From an uncultured Rhodospirillales bacterium (GTDB taxonomy: Bacteria > Pseudomonadota > Alphaproteobacteria > CALMVH01): a stretch of DNA of 7,821 bases. The stretch is taken from NCBI GenBank assembly GCA_937873165.1, contig CALMVH010000192.1:1-7821 (forward strand), given 5' to 3'. The position numbers and the translations under genes were made by a program. The notes beneath the pieces are model-generated. The model worked only from the letters and a program-made list of their open reading frames with translations. It made no database searches and had not been told where the DNA came from. Shown here piece after piece: positions 6,368 to 7,821 of this stretch (positions are counted from its first letter, which is position 1; every line of letters starts with the position of its first letter).

Positions 6368-7363
6368 TCAACGTGTCATGGTGCGCGCGACAGCATCGGC
6401 CACGATCGCGGTTTCGGTTCTGACTTCGGCGGTGCCGGCGCCCGTCGCAACGCCTTCTACCGACTTGTTCGATGCGGCATTGATCATGCGCACCGTCTCG
6501 CCGAGGCCGGCATCGTTCATGGCGCGGCCCTCGGCCGTCAGCACGATGCCGCCGCTTTTGACCACCATGGTCACGCGGTCGTCGCGCTTGATCACCACCG
6601 GCATGCCGAGGAAGCGTTCCTGCACCGGCATGTTGGCTTCCAGCTGCCGCTTGACGAGCTTGCCCAGCAGATCGGAAGCGTTTGCCGCCGTGTCGCTACG
6701 CAGTTCATCGACGCGCTGCTCGACCGTGGTCAGGTCGTTCGCGGAAATGATTTCGTTCTGCTCCAGCCGGCGCACCGGTACCGGTACGTCGACCAGCTGC
6801 ACCGCGTGCCCCGCCACGGCATAGCGGTGTCCGGTCGCGGCATCGGACAGCGTGGCGGTGAACTTGTGCCGGGCGCTATCGAAACTCATGTCGTCCACCG
6901 CCAGCGGCGTGTCCTTGGCGATGCCCGCAAGGATGCGCATCTGGTCGCCGCCGTCCAGGGTGATCGCCAGCTTCTCGCCAGCGCCCTTGTCGGCCAATGC
7001 GAGCTTGAGGGGTGCGATGATGGTAGGGATATCGGCAACCGGGTTAGCGGCGTTCACGGTCCCGGCGGGCGCGGCCGAACCGCCATCGCGGAACACGATC
7101 ACCTTGTCGCCCATGCCGCGCGGCTTCCAGTCGAGATGGCTGGCGCGGGCGTAGGCGAACAGCGTTCCCGCGTCGAGCAGGATGGTCTTGCCCGCAGGCG
7201 GCGCCTTGGCGACTTCGGTCGCGGCGGCCTCGCCTGTCTCGGTAAACAGGTCCGACAAGGTCACGATGTCGCTTGCCACGTGCACTTCCGCGCCGCGGAG
7301 GGCGGCTGCATGTGCCGGAAGCGCAAGGCTGACTCCGAGAAGGATCAAGGGAAGGGTGCGCAT
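6368..7363 (-). CDS. flgA: Flagellar P-ring assembly chaperone FlgA
   Basis: Periplasmic chaperone for FlgI during P-ring formation around the rod. The 331-residue product opens with a Sec signal peptide (MRTLPLILLGVSLALPAHA, cleavage near residue 19-20). The LRGAEVHVASDIVTLSDLF block follows (22-40), as in alphaproteobacterial FlgA. A SAF-like domain spans about 192-256 (VDVPVPVRRLEQNEIISAND and LGKLVKRQLEANMPV). The conserved C-terminal lobe covers 257-315 (VIKRDDRVTMVVKSGG, LTAEGRAMNDAGLGETVRM, and the VEGVATGAGTAEV end). It is longer than the roughly 220 residues of enteric FlgA because of the N-terminal region, normal for this class. GGAG directly after the flgG stop (7372-7375) serves as RBS with eight bases to the ATG. 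It sits between flgG and flgH in one operon. Confidence 0.95.
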   Translation of the reverse strand: MRTLPLILLGVSLALPAHAAALRGAEVHVASDIVTLSDLFTETGEAAATEVAKAPPAGKTILLDAGTLFAYARASHLDWKPRGMGDKVIVFRDGGSAAPAGTVNAANPVADIPTIIAPLKLALADKGAGEKLAITLDGGDQMRILAGIAKDTPLAVDDMSFDSARHKFTATLSDAATGHRYAVAGHAVQLVDVPVPVRRLEQNEIISANDLTTVEQRVDELRSDTAANASDLLGKLVKRQLEANMPVQERFLGMPVVIKRDDRVTMVVKSGGIVLTAEGRAMNDAGLGETVRMINAASNKSVEGVATGAGTAEVRTETAIVADAVARTMTR

Positions 7364-7375
7364 GGATCGGGCTCC

Positions 7376-7821
7376 TTAGGACTTTAACTGGCCGAGGGTC
7401 TGGAGCATCTCGTTCGTGGTCGAAACGACCTTCGAGTTCATCTCGTAGGCGCGCTGTGCGGTGATGAGGTTCGTCATCTCCGTCACGATATCGACGTTGG
7501 AGCTTTCGACGTCGCCCTGCAGGATGCTGCCGAAACCCGACACGGTCGCCTGCCCGGTGGTCGGCGCACCCGAGGCTTCGGTCTGCAGGAACAGGTTGGA
7601 GCCCTGCGCGGCCAGCCCGTTGGTATTGGCGAAGTTGGCGAGATTGAACTGGCCGACCAGCGTCGGGTTTACCTTGCCCTGCTCCGTCGCGTAAACCTGA
7701 CCGGCCGAGTTGATGGTGACATTGGTGGTGTCGGTCGGAACCGTCATGCCGGGCTGCACCTGGTAGCCGTCGGCCTTGACGATCTGGCCGGTGGCGTTCA
7801 GCTGAAACGAGCCGTCCCGGG
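7376..7821 (-). CDS. flgG: Flagellar distal rod protein FlgG, C-terminal part (truncated by window edge)
   Basis: FlgG forms the distal rod that passes through the P and L rings. About 147 C-terminal residues are present and the frame continues past the right edge of the window; the internal ATG and GTG codons are not the true start. The partial sequence begins with RDGSFQLNATGQIVKADGYQ, the FlgE/F/G central domain, followed by VTINSAGQVYATEQGK and VGQFNLANFANTNGL. It ends in the flagellar basal body rod C-terminal motif: GSILQGDVESSNVDIVTEMT, then LITAQRAYEMNSKVV and the MLQTLGQLKS tail. The spacing GSILQGxxExSNV distinguishes FlgG from FlgF. flgA starts 12 nt after its stop codon. Confidence 0.97.
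   Translation of the reverse strand, partial: RDGSFQLNATGQIVKADGYQVQPGMTVPTDTTNVTINSAGQVYATEQGKVNPTLVGQFNLANFANTNGLAAQGSNLFLQTEASGAPTTGQATVSGFGSILQGDVESSNVDIVTEMTNLITAQRAYEMNSKVVSTTNEMLQTLGQLKS

Noticed and set aside
6323..7387. Long plus-strand open frame opposite flgA (354 codons)
   Set aside because: It lies wholly over flgA and the start of flgH, is rich in histidine, arginine and glycine as expected for an antisense frame of GC-rich coding DNA, and shows no recognisable domain.

Overview
The window looks like chromosomal DNA from a GC-rich flagellated alphaproteobacterium. An acetic acid bacterium or close relative (Acetobacteraceae, Rhodospirillales) is most likely, judged from the style of the FlgA, FlgH, Map and RadC proteins and the flgG-flgA-flgH order. 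This assignment is my inference from recalled protein features; no search was run. Every convincing gene lies on the minus strand, so the window reads biologically from its right end to its left end.

Right part (about 7821 to 5605): the 3' end of flgG (distal rod), then flgA (P-ring chaperone) and flgH (L-ring lipoprotein). They are 12-13 nt apart, with ribosome binding sites that touch the preceding stop codons. Middle part (5567 to 2119): a 617-residue protein of unknown function with a degenerate zinc-peptidase-like motif, then map (type I methionine aminopeptidase) and radC (JAMM/MPN-domain protein). flgI does not follow flgH here; the 617-residue gene occupies that place.

Left-middle part (2108 to 812): two genes of kinds usually met in phages, coupled to radC. 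The first is a DUF5131 (phage Gp37/Gp68) three-cysteine, radical-SAM-like protein that probably starts at TTG. The second is an ASCH/PUA-like protein overlapping it by 8 nt. They may form a functional pair acting on nucleic acid, but that is a hypothesis.

Left end (811 to 1): an AT-richer intergenic segment holding a very good sigma-54 (-24/-12) promoter. It drives a 59-codon gene at 470-649 that resembles the YjfB-type putative motility protein family. galE (UDP-glucose 4-epimerase, truncated by the window edge) follows 12 nt later. A motility-type promoter thus appears to lead into a small motility-like gene and a sugar-nucleotide gene.

The genes from flgG to the ASCH gene could be one long transcript, since no convincing rho-independent terminator is visible between them. 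The promoter of that unit lies outside the window. No tRNA, rRNA, CRISPR array, insertion sequence or long repeat was seen.
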